Positions 18,477-31,124 of a stretch of DNA of 55,295 nt are shown here, in pieces. Each line of letters opens with the position of its first letter. Position 1 is the stretch's first letter. Made by a program: the position numbers and the translations under genes. The notes below the pieces were generated by a model. The model searched no databases, was not told the DNA's origin, and was given only the letters and a program-made list of their open reading frames with translations. This stretch comes from an uncultured Ectothiorhodospiraceae bacterium (GTDB lineage Bacteria; Pseudomonadota; Gammaproteobacteria; S012-40), in the NCBI GenBank assembly GCA_945787715.1, contig CALZJE010000028.1:1-55295 (forward strand), in the 5' to 3' direction.

Positions 18477-19258
18477 AGTGAGAGGTATGGATCTCACAGA
18501 ACTCCATTAACGCTATTTGATTTTGCCTATGGTTGAGTATTGGTTGTTTTCTCTTGAAGGCACTAAAAAATTATATCTGAGTCATCATATGCTATGAACG
18601 TGTAGTTGTATTCATTGAGTTTAATTTTATTAAAAGTTAAACAGTTACTTAATAATATTGAACAGTATGATGAGAAAGGAGTCATCGCGGCAAGCGAAGA
18701 ATGGATTGATTTCAACAAATATATAAAATTTGATGCTCCCGGCTTCCCAAATCTTAGTGAACCGTTTCTTGATGTGAATGAAAATCGTATTTTCAATAGC
18801 GGTGTTCTGCACGTCGATTCAAACATTAATAGTGTATATAAGGTAGAAAGTGATAGCAAGCCATATGATATAGTGTGTCAGTATAAAACTTATTGTTCCT
18901 CCTAAATATTTTATACTCAAGCAACTGCAATTATTGTCGTGTCTGGATCCAACAGTTAATTTTATGATTCCTATTACTCAATTTCAGAAATTACCTGCTA
19001 TTATTACAACAAATTACTGAGTTTCGCTTGCTAATATGTGAGTGAAGTTAATGCATTATTCTGTCTTATTCTTGATTTTCTTTTCTCATAGCAAACTTCT
19101 GTTTACCTCGATTAATCTAATTAAGACCGTCATCACATATTTAATATGTCGGTGTTCAATTACTGTTAAATTTACCAGAGTTCAAATCATTGAATGCGCA
19201 AAGGTATTAAATTCGGTCGATAAGTATCAAGTATATATTGCATTAAATGGACACGACC
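18477..19258. other. 780-bp gap between surface-protein genes
   Basis: Apart from the relic at 18606-18905 this stretch is AT-rich and shows no gene. An 80-codon reading at 19042 looks random. The promoter of the lipoprotein gene probably lies in the last 150 bp. Confidence 0.4.
18606..18905 (+). pseudogene. Relic of a secreted calcium-loop protein
   Basis: The frame, which begins only with TTG after a stop, contains EEWIDFNKYIKFDAPGF and then SEPFLDVNENRIFNSG followed by VDSNINSVY. This reads like eroded repeats of the form EPFIDxNxNGxFDxGE found in large exported proteins of the surrounding type, with several Gly/Asp ligands replaced. No signal peptide or full domain is present. I interpret it as the remnant of another surface-protein gene; it may alternatively be a short expressed protein. 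Confidence 0.45.
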
Positions 19259-22633
<3,375 letters not shown>

Positions 22634-22866
22634 ACATCACCTGACTTAATTTCTCATACCATTAATGGAGAAAGTGGTATTTCCTACAATCAACGTTATT
22701 AATACACCCAGTATTACTCTATTTATTTAGAGCCTTTTATTGATATTTAGATGTTATATCACTGCAAGGTCGTGACTTCAATGCTAGTATCATAAGACAT
22801 AGGAATGGGGTTAAAGGGGAAATCGTTTGAATAAGGAAATGTTGTAATTTTATAGTGGGAATACAA

Positions 22867-23070
22867 TTGAAAACTGTCTATTCAATGATCTTGTTATCTT
22901 CATATTTTCTGTTTCAAAATGGAGCATTGGCGTGTTCTGATTTGCTAGATGTTAACGTACGTACCCCGGGCAAATAATGAACAGGTACATTTAGGTGAAG
23001 CATATAAAGGTAAGGTGTTGATCATTGTAAATTCCGCGCGTAAATGGCAATGTATTCTCGTAAAGTTTTA
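22867..23070 (+). pseudogene. Decayed glutathione peroxidase gene
   Basis: From TTG 22867 a signal-peptide-like start leads to ALACSDLLDVNVRTPGK and then TAA-TGA. Shifting frame at that point gives NNEQVHLGEAYKGKVLIIVN and then SARK. Together these match the opening of exported glutathione peroxidases (ACPxLL..., HLxxAYxGKVxLVVNTASKCG). The catalytic Cys region after TASK is lost and the frame ends within 15 codons. One frameshift plus truncation makes it non-functional. Confidence 0.8.
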
Positions 23071-23143
23071 TTAGTCTATTGTTCTATCCCTTCTAAAGAT
23101 ATAATCTTTCAAAATTATTTTATTGCTAATAACAGGCGATTCA

Positions 23144-23605
23144 TTGAAAATTCTAAAACTAAAAATTCTACCCGCATTTCAAGTCCTAATTTACGGTTCT
23201 ATAATCTGGCTGCTGGGTGAATACTATCCAATGGCAACTATTAATTTACCTTCAAATTCGCTGGTTGCGATTGTTTTAATTGTTCTCGGTGCGTTTATGG
23301 TGCTTATCGGTGGCATTGCTTTTCGCAAGGCTAGAACAACTGTGGATCCACGAAATCCCCATAACAGCAGCTCATTAGTCATTGTTGGAATTTATCGATA
23401 TACACGAAATCCCATGTATGTGGGGATGTTAATGTCACTACTGGGGCTCGTGGTGTACGTTGGTAACGTATCTGGTGTTTTTGTGTTGCCATTTTTTATT
23501 TGGAGTATGAATGAACTTCAAATAAAATGGGAAGAAAAAGCATTGTTAGAAAAATTTGGTGAATCCTACAGAGAATATAAGAACAGAGTGAGGCGGTGGG
23601 TGTGA
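23144..23605 (+). CDS. Isoprenylcysteine methyltransferase-family membrane protein
   Basis: The protein has four to five hydrophobic helices and the family hallmark GIYRYTRNPMYVGM, followed near the end by EEKALLEKFGESYREYKNRV. The family (ICMT/PEMT-like) uses S-adenosylmethionine to methylate isoprenylcysteine or phospholipid head groups; bacterial substrates are mostly unknown. There is no ATG in a suitable place: TTG at 23144 is preceded by ACAGG at a good distance and TTG at 23123 is the alternative. The product is about 153 residues, normal for short members. It directly follows the glutathione peroxidase relic. Confidence 0.85.
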   Translation: MKILKLKILPAFQVLIYGSIIWLLGEYYPMATINLPSNSLVAIVLIVLGAFMVLIGGIAFRKARTTVDPRNPHNSSSLVIVGIYRYTRNPMYVGMLMSLLGLVVYVGNVSGVFVLPFFIWSMNELQIKWEEKALLEKFGESYREYKNRVRRWV

Positions 23606-23700
23606 ATTCACCAAAGAGTAATTATCGAGTCATTGATGAGGTTTGAGTAAAACCGATCCACAAATGAATTACAAGAAATCGAAGTAAACAAGGAAAGATA

Positions 23701-24453
23701 TTGAATAAGTTAGTCAAGGTTACATTTTGTTGGATTGTTTGTATATTACCAATAAACTTGTACGCAGCAGTTCAACTTGAAGTTAAAAATAATAATGTTA
23801 AAGAAACTATCTGGAGCGATGGTAACAGTCTCCATGTGAAAAGTAGTGACGAGCTGGGATATATTCTAACGAAAGCCAGTAACAGACAATTGTTTACGGT
23901 TAACACAAATGAAAAGCAAATTATTAACTTAAGTGATAAAGTGGAAAAAGCACCAATTATTCCTAAAATGGAGGGTGTTTTTATTGAGTTTGTGCACCAT
24001 GGCGCAGGACCAATCATGCATGGTTTTAATACTAAATTATATCTATTAAAAGTTAATGGCGAAATTTGCCGTAGTGAATATTTAATAAACACCGATGCTG
24101 AATTGACTAATGTATTATCAGGCCTGGAACTTATGACTGAGTACCGAATTAATACAACTTTTGGATCAATGCCTGCCCAGTTGGATTTATGTTTTGTTGC
24201 AGAACATCTAACCTATAAACGTCATAGTAAGCATGGTTTTCCGGTGAAATCAGAAAATCAATATGGAAAAACAGAGTTTGAATTAATCAGTATAAACAAG
24301 GATGCTGCGAATCCCACCGATAATTTCATGTTACCTGAAGGCTATACCGTTATCAGTTACGAGGAAATGATGAATTCATCGGGTATCGCTCCCGAGAGTA
24401 ATGCTAATGAGATGCATCCCCCGGCAGTTAGTAAAGATTTATTTTTACACTAA
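23701..24453 (+). CDS. Secreted protein, unknown function, TTG start
   Basis: The start is TTG at 23701, supported by AAGGAAAGAT just before it. Residues 1-23 (MNKLVKVTFCWIVCILPINL...) form a signal peptide ending YAA, so the 250-residue product is periplasmic or secreted. It is beta-rich with the pattern NRQLFTVNTNEKQIINLSDK near residue 60, which resembles proteins that bind or sense small ligands in the periplasm (DUF4412-like), but the match is weak. Two Cys near residues 117 and 162 could pair. It stands 95 bp after the methyltransferase gene on the same strand and may be co-transcribed. No function is proposed. Confidence 0.7.
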   Translation: MNKLVKVTFCWIVCILPINLYAAVQLEVKNNNVKETIWSDGNSLHVKSSDELGYILTKASNRQLFTVNTNEKQIINLSDKVEKAPIIPKMEGVFIEFVHHGAGPIMHGFNTKLYLLKVNGEICRSEYLINTDAELTNVLSGLELMTEYRINTTFGSMPAQLDLCFVAEHLTYKRHSKHGFPVKSENQYGKTEFELISINKDAANPTDNFMLPEGYTVISYEEMMNSSGIAPESNANEMHPPAVSKDLFLH

Positions 24454-24575
24454 ATAATTTGAGAATGTTTTGTAACTACCGACGTTATATGGATTTTTAT
24501 TCTTTGCTGAAATTGAATGGGGAATCATGGAAAAATCAGCGTTATCCTGGAAGGTGAATTGCATTTTAAGATCAT

Positions 24576-25409
24576 ATGAAAATAGCGGTTTTATCTGACA
24601 TCCATGGCAACGTACCTGCTTTAACTGCGGTTATTGATGACATTCTTCGCTGGCAGCCTGATCAGATCATAGTCAATGGTGATGTGGTTAATCGCGGGCC
24701 GTACAGTAAAAAAGTACTTGAAATGCTGCAATCTGAAATTCCGAAAGCCACATTATTATCCGGTAATCATGAATCGTTTGTTATTCACTGTGCAGACAAT
24801 ATATATGATCCTGAGCATGAAAAATATGACATGCAGTGCTTTGCTCAATGGAGCGCAGAACAAATTGGATCGGAATGGATCGAAAAGATTAAGCAATGGG
24901 GTAATCATGTAGACCTTAACGACCTAGAAGGCGGTAGTTCGTTTCATGTGACGCATGGATCGCGGATTGGCAATCGCGATGGTATCAGTGCCAGAACAAA
25001 CGACGAAGACCTACCCGCAAAACTTGGTGAGCCACGAGATTTATTTGTTGCTTCACATACACATAAAGCGATGGTTCGTTATTTTAATGGCAACATTGTT
25101 GTCAATACTGGATCAGTCGGACAACCTTTGGATGACGATGCACGCGCTTCTTACGGGAAATTCACGTTTATCCAGGGTAAGTGGCAAGTTAATATTGCCA
25201 GAGTTGAGTATGATAAAGTACAAGCGGAAAAAGATTTTCATGAAAGCGGATTTCTTGAAGCAGGTGGGCCGTTAGCTCAGTTAATGTATTTGGAACACCA
25301 AAACAATACCATGTACGTTGGGCCTTTTATGCGAAAGTATTCAGATCGTATCAAGGAAAATCAAATTACTTTGGCGAATGCTGTTAAGGCATTTTTATCA
25401 GATAGCTAA
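24576..25409 (+). CDS. Calcineurin-like metallophosphoesterase, 277 aa
   Basis: All metal-ligand motifs of the family are present: LSDIHGN (Asp8, His10), NGDVVNRGP (Asp36), SGNHE (Asn64, His65), VTHGS and SHTHKA, and the NTGSVGQP motif common in the YfcE/MJ0936-type branch. The enzyme should be a cytoplasmic two-metal phosphodiesterase or phosphatase; the substrate is unknown. Extra C-terminal helices (residues 215-277) fit the domain seen in members that act on small molecules. It is convergent with the lipase gene 64 bp downstream. Start ATG 24576 begins directly with the first beta strand. Confidence 0.9.
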   Translation: MKIAVLSDIHGNVPALTAVIDDILRWQPDQIIVNGDVVNRGPYSKKVLEMLQSEIPKATLLSGNHESFVIHCADNIYDPEHEKYDMQCFAQWSAEQIGSEWIEKIKQWGNHVDLNDLEGGSSFHVTHGSRIGNRDGISARTNDEDLPAKLGEPRDLFVASHTHKAMVRYFNGNIVVNTGSVGQPLDDDARASYGKFTFIQGKWQVNIARVEYDKVQAEKDFHESGFLEAGGPLAQLMYLEHQNNTMYVGPFMRKYSDRIKENQITLANAVKAFLSDS

Positions 25410-25473
25410 AAAGTATTAGGTGTTGAACTCGTGCTCTCATGGATAGTCCCTTGGGTATCTGAGAAATACTTCT

Positions 25474-26352
25474 TTAAATCACATCCCTTGTTCCTAACAT
25501 ATAAAATAACGGTGAATGATCAATAATATCTAATTTAAAAGCATCTCCAAGAAATTCAAAGGGGCTGTTGTGTTTTTTGAGTTTAATTGGTTTTTCCTGG
25601 CCAATATGTTGGTATTCCGACATAAATCGTGGCATGACTGAAACCACAAAATCATTTTCGTTAACATAGCGAAATATTTTATCAGGGAATTGTTGAGAGC
25701 AATAAGTTGATAGTTCATCTCCGCCAACACAAGGCATGCCGTAACTATAGAGTGCTTTGACTCGATGTGTGAGTCTTATTGCCGCTATGGTGGATATAGC
25801 ACCGCCCATGCTATGCCCGGTTAACCAAAGTGGCTTGTCATTTTTATCGATCACTTGTTTAAGCGTCTTCCAAACTTCTTTCAAAGCATCATGAAAGCCT
25901 TGATGTACTGCGATATCTTTGTTGACAGAATCAGTGATCTTAGAACATTTAAGATCAGTTATTAAATCGTTGCAGGTGCTTCTCAAGCGAGAAAATGTCA
26001 ACATACGAGGTGTATAAAACTCAGTACCCCTGAAGGCAATAATATAACAGTCATCTAGTTCTAAAATCACACCTTGTGTATCAGTTTTGGGATCACAAAG
26101 CCAGGTAATATTGTTATCACCAATCGCGAATACTTGCTTGAGTTGTTGACGTACAAATGCCTCGTTGTTATAAATCAAGCTAGATAGCTCTGCCAACCAC
26201 CACGCATTATTATTATCGTGGGTGACTGCAGTAGTGTTAAATGGGAAAAGAGAATATTGATCGAAATAGTGATAGTTTTTAATGGGAGTGAATAGCTTCA
26301 AAATATTAAATGGATTAGCAAGATTAGGAATCTTGTTGCTGCTAGTTGCCAT
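25474..26352 (-). CDS. Class 3 lipase-like enzyme, no signal peptide
   Basis: From ATG 26352, which has AAGGAGAG just upstream, the product is 292 residues. It shows the oxyanion motif IIAFRGTE (107-111), the nucleophile elbow TGHSMGG with Ser181, a likely acid in NENDFV (Asp234) and a likely His in EYQHIG (His249), i.e. a complete class 3 (fungal-type) lipase triad. Expected activity is hydrolysis of glycerides or phospholipids. No signal peptide or membrane anchor is visible, so it is cytoplasmic or exported by a non-Sec route such as type VI secretion. It is the last gene of a minus-strand group with a peptidoglycan-active enzyme, a lipoprotein and a membrane protein. An ATG nine codons further upstream lacks a ribosome-binding site. 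Confidence 0.85.
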   Translation of the reverse strand: MATSSNKIPNLANPFNILKLFTPIKNYHYFDQYSLFPFNTTAVTHDNNNAWWLAELSSLIYNNEAFVRQQLKQVFAIGDNNITWLCDPKTDTQGVILELDDCYIIAFRGTEFYTPRMLTFSRLRSTCNDLITDLKCSKITDSVNKDIAVHQGFHDALKEVWKTLKQVIDKNDKPLWLTGHSMGGAISTIAAIRLTHRVKALYSYGMPCVGGDELSTYCSQQFPDKIFRYVNENDFVVSVMPRFMSEYQHIGQEKPIKLKKHNSPFEFLGDAFKLDIIDHSPLFYMLGTRDVI

Positions 26353-26405
26353 ATTCTCTCCTTGGATGGCGATCCTCACTGATAGTTATCAATAAGTCGG
26401 ACACA

Positions 26406-26501
26406 AACGATAACTACTGAATTATACACACTGCTAATATTTCCCGATAAGCTTGATGGTAGTGCCCTTGCTGCCAACAGCACAATTCAGTAGCTATCGT
26501 T
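26406..26501. repeat. Inverted repeat between lipase and transglycosylase genes
   Basis: AACGATAACTACTGAATT at 26406-26423 pairs with 26484-26501 at 17 of 18 positions across a 60-bp spacer. It lies in the 162-bp gap. It could be a small mobile element or a structured transcript end; no T-run is seen on either side. Confidence 0.65.
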
Positions 26502-26514
26502 CGTTTCCAATTCG

Positions 26515-27420
26515 CTAGTATTTATTTAATATCGCACAGAAACTTACATCAGGGATTGATTCGATTGAATTGTAATAACGTACACAATCGTTAAACCAAT
26601 GTACAAACCTGTCGGCATGTTCGCTTGAATTAATGGGGTACTGGCGCATCTTCCATCGGTTTGCATCACCTCTGTTTCTGTATACACCTCCTGCGTTATA
26701 TGCACAGGCAACTTTAGGTGGGTCAAAATCGGTTTTTTTCCATTGGCTAGCGATATATGCAGTGCCAGCTCGAATGGCGTTATCAGCCGTTAGCAACCAG
26801 GCACGGTCTATTGTATTGTCTGCTAAAACTTCACGTGCGGTAGATATTAGTGTTTGTGTAATTCCTGGGGAGACTTTGTTCGGAGTTGCTTCATCTGAAA
26901 TATATCCCGGCTCTTCGCGTACTGCGCTAGGGTCACCACGAGTTTCTGTGCAAACGGTAGCAACAATTAACTCTGCTGGAACACCAAATTTTTCACTCCA
27001 ACGGCTAATGGAATCTCCATAATTTTGCCAAACACGGGCCACTGTATCAGGCTGACCACCTGTATCTTCGGGTGGATTTCCCTCAATGGATATTCCATTA
27101 TTTCCCAGTGACCAACTAACTCCCTCAAATACATTATGAGGTACCTTAAGCGAATCTATGGCTTGATTAATTTTTTCCTGGGCTGGATTACTTATTTCAG
27201 TGAAGGCTTCGGTCCATGTCATCGGGCCGACAATACCATCGATTGTCAAACCACGAGACTGCTGAAACATTTTGACTGCTTCACCGGTCTTCGCGCCAAA
27301 GATTCCATCTACCTGACCTGCTTGTACAAACGACAATTGATGAAGTCGTCGTTGCAATTCAAGAACATCTTCGCCGCGAAGAAATGGTAATTGATATTTT
27401 AATGCTCTAGTGTATGCCAT
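26515..27420 (-). CDS. Peptidoglycan-binding lytic transglycosylase-like protein, no signal peptide
   Basis: Residues 14-72 are a PG_binding_1 domain (VLELQRRLHQ, VDGIFGAKTGEAVKMFQ, IDGIVGPMTW). Residues about 125-285 are a transglycosylase-like lysozyme fold: ATVCTETRGDP gives the catalytic Glu159, SPGITQT the usual second motif and ACAYNAGG the substrate-binding motif. It should cleave the glycan strand of peptidoglycan. No signal peptide precedes the binding domain, unlike housekeeping transglycosylases, so it may be exported by another secretion system or released on lysis, as for phage endolysins or type VI effectors. It is 301 residues long. A lipoprotein gene lies upstream and a lipase gene downstream on the same strand. 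Confidence 0.85.
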   Translation of the reverse strand: MAYTRALKYQLPFLRGEDVLELQRRLHQLSFVQAGQVDGIFGAKTGEAVKMFQQSRGLTIDGIVGPMTWTEAFTEISNPAQEKINQAIDSLKVPHNVFEGVSWSLGNNGISIEGNPPEDTGGQPDTVARVWQNYGDSISRWSEKFGVPAELIVATVCTETRGDPSAVREEPGYISDEATPNKVSPGITQTLISTAREVLADNTIDRAWLLTADNAIRAGTAYIASQWKKTDFDPPKVACAYNAGGVYRNRGDANRWKMRQYPINSSEHADRFVHWFNDCVRYYNSIESIPDVSFCAILNKY

Positions 27421-27497
27421 TTTATGTATTATCGTGTTTGTTGGTTGTAAATTGTGTATTCAATTTGAATTACTTACCTCTAAACCAAACTCAGCAT

Positions 27498-27619
27498 TCA
27501 GTGGATTCACCGGAGGTTGGGGTCGATTTTGAAGACACAATATCCATCCATGGTGTTTGACGCCAACATCCCTGTTGGCGACACTTTAAAATCGATCCCA
27601 ACCTCCAGTGAATCACTGA
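27498..27619. repeat. 122-bp inverted-repeat element with inner hairpin
   Basis: Arms of about 35 bp at 27498-27533 and 27585-27619 match with few mismatches (shared GGAGGTTGGG and TCGATTTT). Inside, CGCCAACA-TCCC-TGTTGGCG forms a perfect 8-bp stem at 27561-27580. The element resembles miniature inverted-repeat elements of gammaproteobacteria. It fills the gap between the transglycosylase and lipoprotein genes. Confidence 0.75.
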
Positions 27620-27672
27620 CTTAAAAATTTTACTGGTTTTTGTTTAGAGGCAAGTTAAATTAAAAGGCTTAC

Positions 27673-28344
27673 CTATGGACAATTTTCAAGTCCGGATTTC
27701 GCCCCTTCTACATCTGCGATCAGACGTGAATAATTTGCGGCATATTTGCTACTTGCTGCCTTTACACTCACTGCTTTTAAATTTGATATGATATGGTTCA
27801 CGGCAGCACAAACTTGGGTGTCTCCGGGTGCTGAGAGTATAGGGCCGCGTAGTAAAGTGAATTTCGCACTATTATTGAAATAAAGTGCTGCCAAATTCCC
27901 CGGTAATGCTTTCTCAAAGTTTTCTGAAGTTTCGAGCAAACGTCGTGTAAAATTTTCTGCTTCGCTACCCTTGCTCAAGTCTTGTCTTTCACGTAATGAT
28001 TCACTCAAGTTTTCGTAAGTTTGATCTTGTTTAAGGTTTAAGTCGCCAAGTTTCCATTTACTTGTTAATTTTATACCCTTGTCTAAATGTACAATAGCGC
28101 AGTCAAAATGTTTGATAGGTTCTTTTCCCTGTTTTCCTAATCGATAACAAGCATCACCTTTAATCAAATGCAATTGGTTACAGGCTTTATCACTCGCCTT
28201 ACATTTAATATCGGTTTTTACGATCGTTTCATAGTGACCTTTCTCGTGCTCACTCTTCAGGTTTTTTAACTCTGATATTGATCCGCAAGCAATTAATGAA
28301 ACAAGAAAAGTAAACCACAGTGTAACCTGGAATAGTTTTTTCAT
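27673..28344 (-). CDS. Lipoprotein, 223 aa, unknown
   Basis: The N-terminus MKKLFQVTLWFTFLVSLIAC is a lipoprotein signal with Cys20 after SLIA; Gly21 at the +2 position suggests outer-membrane sorting by the Lol rule. The rest is helical, with three Cys between residues 48 and 81 (KCKASDKACNQ, FDCAIVH) and two near the end. Residues about 45-100 look like TPR-type helices. It overlaps the upstream membrane-protein gene by ATGA and is therefore translated with it. A periplasmic guard or immunity role for the neighbouring hydrolases is possible but unproven. No family was recognised. Confidence 0.75.
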   Translation of the reverse strand: MKKLFQVTLWFTFLVSLIACGSISELKNLKSEHEKGHYETIVKTDIKCKASDKACNQLHLIKGDACYRLGKQGKEPIKHFDCAIVHLDKGIKLTSKWKLGDLNLKQDQTYENLSESLRERQDLSKGSEAENFTRRLLETSENFEKALPGNLAALYFNNSAKFTLLRGPILSAPGDTQVCAAVNHIISNLKAVSVKAASSKYAANYSRLIADVEGAKSGLENCP

Positions 28345-29744
28345 TCTTCTAATCCCTCACTGGCTTTTTTAAACACTTCAACGACGGGCTCACCTTCATT
28401 TTGGAGATTCTCTGCCACGGTCACCAAGGCATCAAGATCCGCAAGTGCTTTGTTGTCAGTATGTATTCTGTCGATCATACCAATAAAGGCGTCATATCCA
28501 CCAATTGCAGAAAAAGCACTGTCGTCAATAAACTCCTTCAATTCTCGATCCGCCGCGTTGTGGCGAAATTCAATTAATCCCTGTTCAAATAATTCTCGGG
28601 AATCGAAATGATCTTTATATTTTGTGTAGATTGCATTGGTGTCTGATTCTTTAATACACAAATCAATCATCGATTGCATAAAGGGACGGTCGTTATCTTG
28701 CAACTCTTGCATAAATGCTTTTTTAAAGATTGGACTAGCAACCAATAAACTAAATCCTGTGTTGGCATCAATGGTTTTCAAAGGTAATTCCGCTGGAGAA
28801 AAGGGAGCGTGTAATATGCGTGCTTTCCACTTTTGATAGGCTAAACCTGCTAATCCTGCACCAACACCTACCACAGTGGTAATCAGTGCAACTTGTGGTA
28901 GCGATACACCTAAAGCAAGTTTGAAGGATGCGGCTGCTTTTTTAATAAGATCTTTAACTGGATTTTCGGTAACAAAGTCTTTAAATGTTTCTTGCGCCTT
29001 ATTTACCGCATCGCTTACCATACCCGACTTGTTTAATTTTTCGGCGACATCCACGCCTTGTTCTAATTTTCCAACTAATTTTTCGTACTTTTTCTGATGT
29101 TCTTCAGGCAAATATTTGAGTACTTTTTTTGTTAGCGATACTCCTTTTTTCGCTTTTTTTAACAGCTCATTAGCTTTGTCACCATCTTTTTCAGCGACTG
29201 CTGTGTCACGCTGCTGTTTCATTTCATTGACCTGTTTTAGCATGCCCGAGTCAGCAGGCCCACTCGAACGGCTTCCAAAATAAAAACCGATAACTGCGCC
29301 CAACAGTGAGCCTAATGCTTCAGGAAAGCTAGTTTCTACGACACCCAAGACCTGGAGTGAAATAAAATAGAGCGACAATATAACAACGGAAAAAGCAATC
29401 ATTGAGCGGATGGTGCCGGTTGGCAATCCAGCGGGACTTTGCGAGAACAAGGTCATTTGTTTTTCATCTTTACAACCCGAAAAATATCGGCGCTGCAAAG
29501 CCCACATATACCCAAGCATACCTGCAATAATTATCACCAAAATTGCCAGTGTCCCATAGGTTACGTTTTTATCCTTGGCTTCCTGTTGATCTTTGGTTTT
29601 ATTTTCTAGTTGTTCAGGAGTTTGAGCACTGTCTACTGACACTTCAGCGTATGCTGTACCGTCAATAGATAAAAGTGGCAATGAGGAATAAAAGAGGACG
29701 CCCAGTAAAAGCATCATCAAAAAGCTAACACCCTGTCTTCGCAT
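28341..29744 (-). CDS. Membrane protein with YFGSR-type helix pair, 467 aa, unknown
   Basis: A signal-peptide-like segment ends TAYAEV near residue 34. Membrane helices follow at about 61-83, 109-132 and 139-157, the last ending GAVIGFYFGSRSS. I recall this helix pair from short uncharacterised proteins near phage-like or envelope loci. Residues 165-265 are Lys/Glu-rich helices, another hydrophobic stretch (about 280-300) contains VVGVGAGLAGLAY, and the C-terminal 160 residues are soluble and helical. The start has GGGAGAGAG upstream. It is the first gene of the minus-strand group and probably carries its promoter upstream of 29744. The role is unknown; a membrane platform for the other three products is conceivable. 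Confidence 0.7.
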   Translation of the reverse strand: MRRQGVSFLMMLLLGVLFYSSLPLLSIDGTAYAEVSVDSAQTPEQLENKTKDQQEAKDKNVTYGTLAILVIIIAGMLGYMWALQRRYFSGCKDEKQMTLFSQSPAGLPTGTIRSMIAFSVVILSLYFISLQVLGVVETSFPEALGSLLGAVIGFYFGSRSSGPADSGMLKQVNEMKQQRDTAVAEKDGDKANELLKKAKKGVSLTKKVLKYLPEEHQKKYEKLVGKLEQGVDVAEKLNKSGMVSDAVNKAQETFKDFVTENPVKDLIKKAAASFKLALGVSLPQVALITTVVGVGAGLAGLAYQKWKARILHAPFSPAELPLKTIDANTGFSLLVASPIFKKAFMQELQDNDRPFMQSMIDLCIKESDTNAIYTKYKDHFDSRELFEQGLIEFRHNAADRELKEFIDDSAFSAIGGYDAFIGMIDRIHTDNKALADLDALVTVAENLQNEGEPVVEVFKKASEGLEE

Positions 29745-30326
29745 TATCTCTCTCCCTAACGTTTATAATACTCAGTTATTGTATGCTTGCTTTGGTGTAT
29801 TTGCGTATTGTCATTCATCAAACCGAACAACTGGAACTATGAGGAAAACTAGATGGTTAAAAAAACTAATCATCGACACTACATAACAGTGCCGGTTAAT
29901 ATCTAATCAACGCAATAACAAATATTACACTCTTATGATGTTAAGTCATTGGTTTAAATTAAGTATAGACCACTTTTATCTAACAATCTAAAAATACTCT
30001 ATTGGATTAGATATAAGCAAATGCCATGACTCGATAAAATATTTAGCTTATCGAAATGCTTTTTAATTTTGAGACTAATCTTACATTGATGTCCGTCGAA
30101 AATTAGACATTAGCAATATATCTGTTGATTGTGTTGCTCGATTAAAGAGTAAGGTGTCTGTGGAAGGGGTAGGGAACCAGGAGGCCAACTGTTAAAGTAC
30201 TTTTTCTTCAACAAGCAAGAAAAAGTACTTTATTGTATTGTAGGGGGATCCCAATTAAAGCCGAAAAGATTTGTTAAATGTAGCTTTCCGGCAGCGGGTA
30301 TTCAGAGTATGAAGAAAAACTGATCC
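29745..30326. other. 580-bp intergenic region with 15-bp hairpin at 30194-30231
   Basis: No gene is recognised. A perfect stem AAAGTACTTTTTCTT / AAGAAAAAGTACTTT with an 8-base loop lies 96 bp past the yeeN stop codon (minus strand) and could end that transcript, though no T-run follows it. The rest is AT-rich and probably holds the promoter of the membrane-protein gene. Confidence 0.55.
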
Positions 30327-31049
30327 TTATTCTTCAATCTCCGCGTTATGATAGATGTCTTGAACATCATCACAATCATTTAGCATGTCGATAAATTTCT
30401 CAAACTGAGGAATATCGTCACCGCTGATTAATTTGGTGTCTTGCGGAATGAAGCTGATTTCATCAACATCTAATTCTATTTCTGGTATAGCTTCAAGTAG
30501 GGTATTTTTCGTTTTAAAGAATTCATTGGCTGGTGTTAATACGGTGATGACACCTTCATCACATTCAATATCGCTTACATCAACATCAGCTTCCATTAGT
30601 GCATCCAGTACTGCTTCTTCATCATCACCTTTGAATTGGAATATGGCGCGATGATCAAACATGTGAGCGACAGCGCCTTGGGCACCGATTTTAGCTTTAG
30701 TTTTGGTGAAACATTGGCGTACATCACCAAAGGTACGATTGTTATTGTCTGTTAGGCAATCAATAATTACCATGCAACCGCCAGGACCAAATCCTTCAAA
30801 ACGTACAGTGACAAAATCTTCTCCACCACCACCTTTGGCTTTGTCGATGGCTTTATCAATAACGTGAGTGGGAACCTGGTCTTTTTTTGCTTTGTCTATC
30901 AAACGTCGTAGGGCTAAATTTCCATCAGGATCTATACCGCCATTCTTAGCACAGACATAGATCTCACGTCCGTATTTGGAATAAACTTTAGCTTTTGCAT
31001 CTGATGTTTTTGCCATCGATTCTTTTCGATTCTGGTAGGCTCTACCCAT
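30327..31049 (-). CDS. yeeN: YebC/PmpR-family protein, YeeN type
   Basis: The 240-residue length and the sequence fit the family throughout: [33 protein letters not shown], the [14 protein letters not shown] helix, [10 protein letters not shown] and the C-terminal [10 protein letters not shown]. The start [12 protein letters not shown]... without the usual KWANI segment places it with the YeeN branch. Family members bind DNA as transcription regulators or aid translation of proline stretches; which applies to YeeN is not settled. It is cytoplasmic, acidic and a single-gene unit, divergent from the cation-efflux gene. Confidence 0.9.
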   Translation of the reverse strand: MGRAYQNRKESMAKTSDAKAKVYSKYGREIYVCAKNGGIDPDGNLALRRLIDKAKKDQVPTHVIDKAIDKAKGGGGEDFVTVRFEGFGPGGCMVIIDCLTDNNNRTFGDVRQCFTKTKAKIGAQGAVAHMFDHRAIFQFKGDDEEAVLDALMEADVDVSDIECDEGVITVLTPANEFFKTKNTLLEAIPEIELDVDEISFIPQDTKLISGDDIPQFEKFIDMLNDCDDVQDIYHNAEIEE

Positions 31050-31124
31050 GTAAATGTTCTCTTATTCGGTTATTGAAATTTGATATCGACATATTTTACT
31101 AAAATAGCATAAATCACGTCTACG

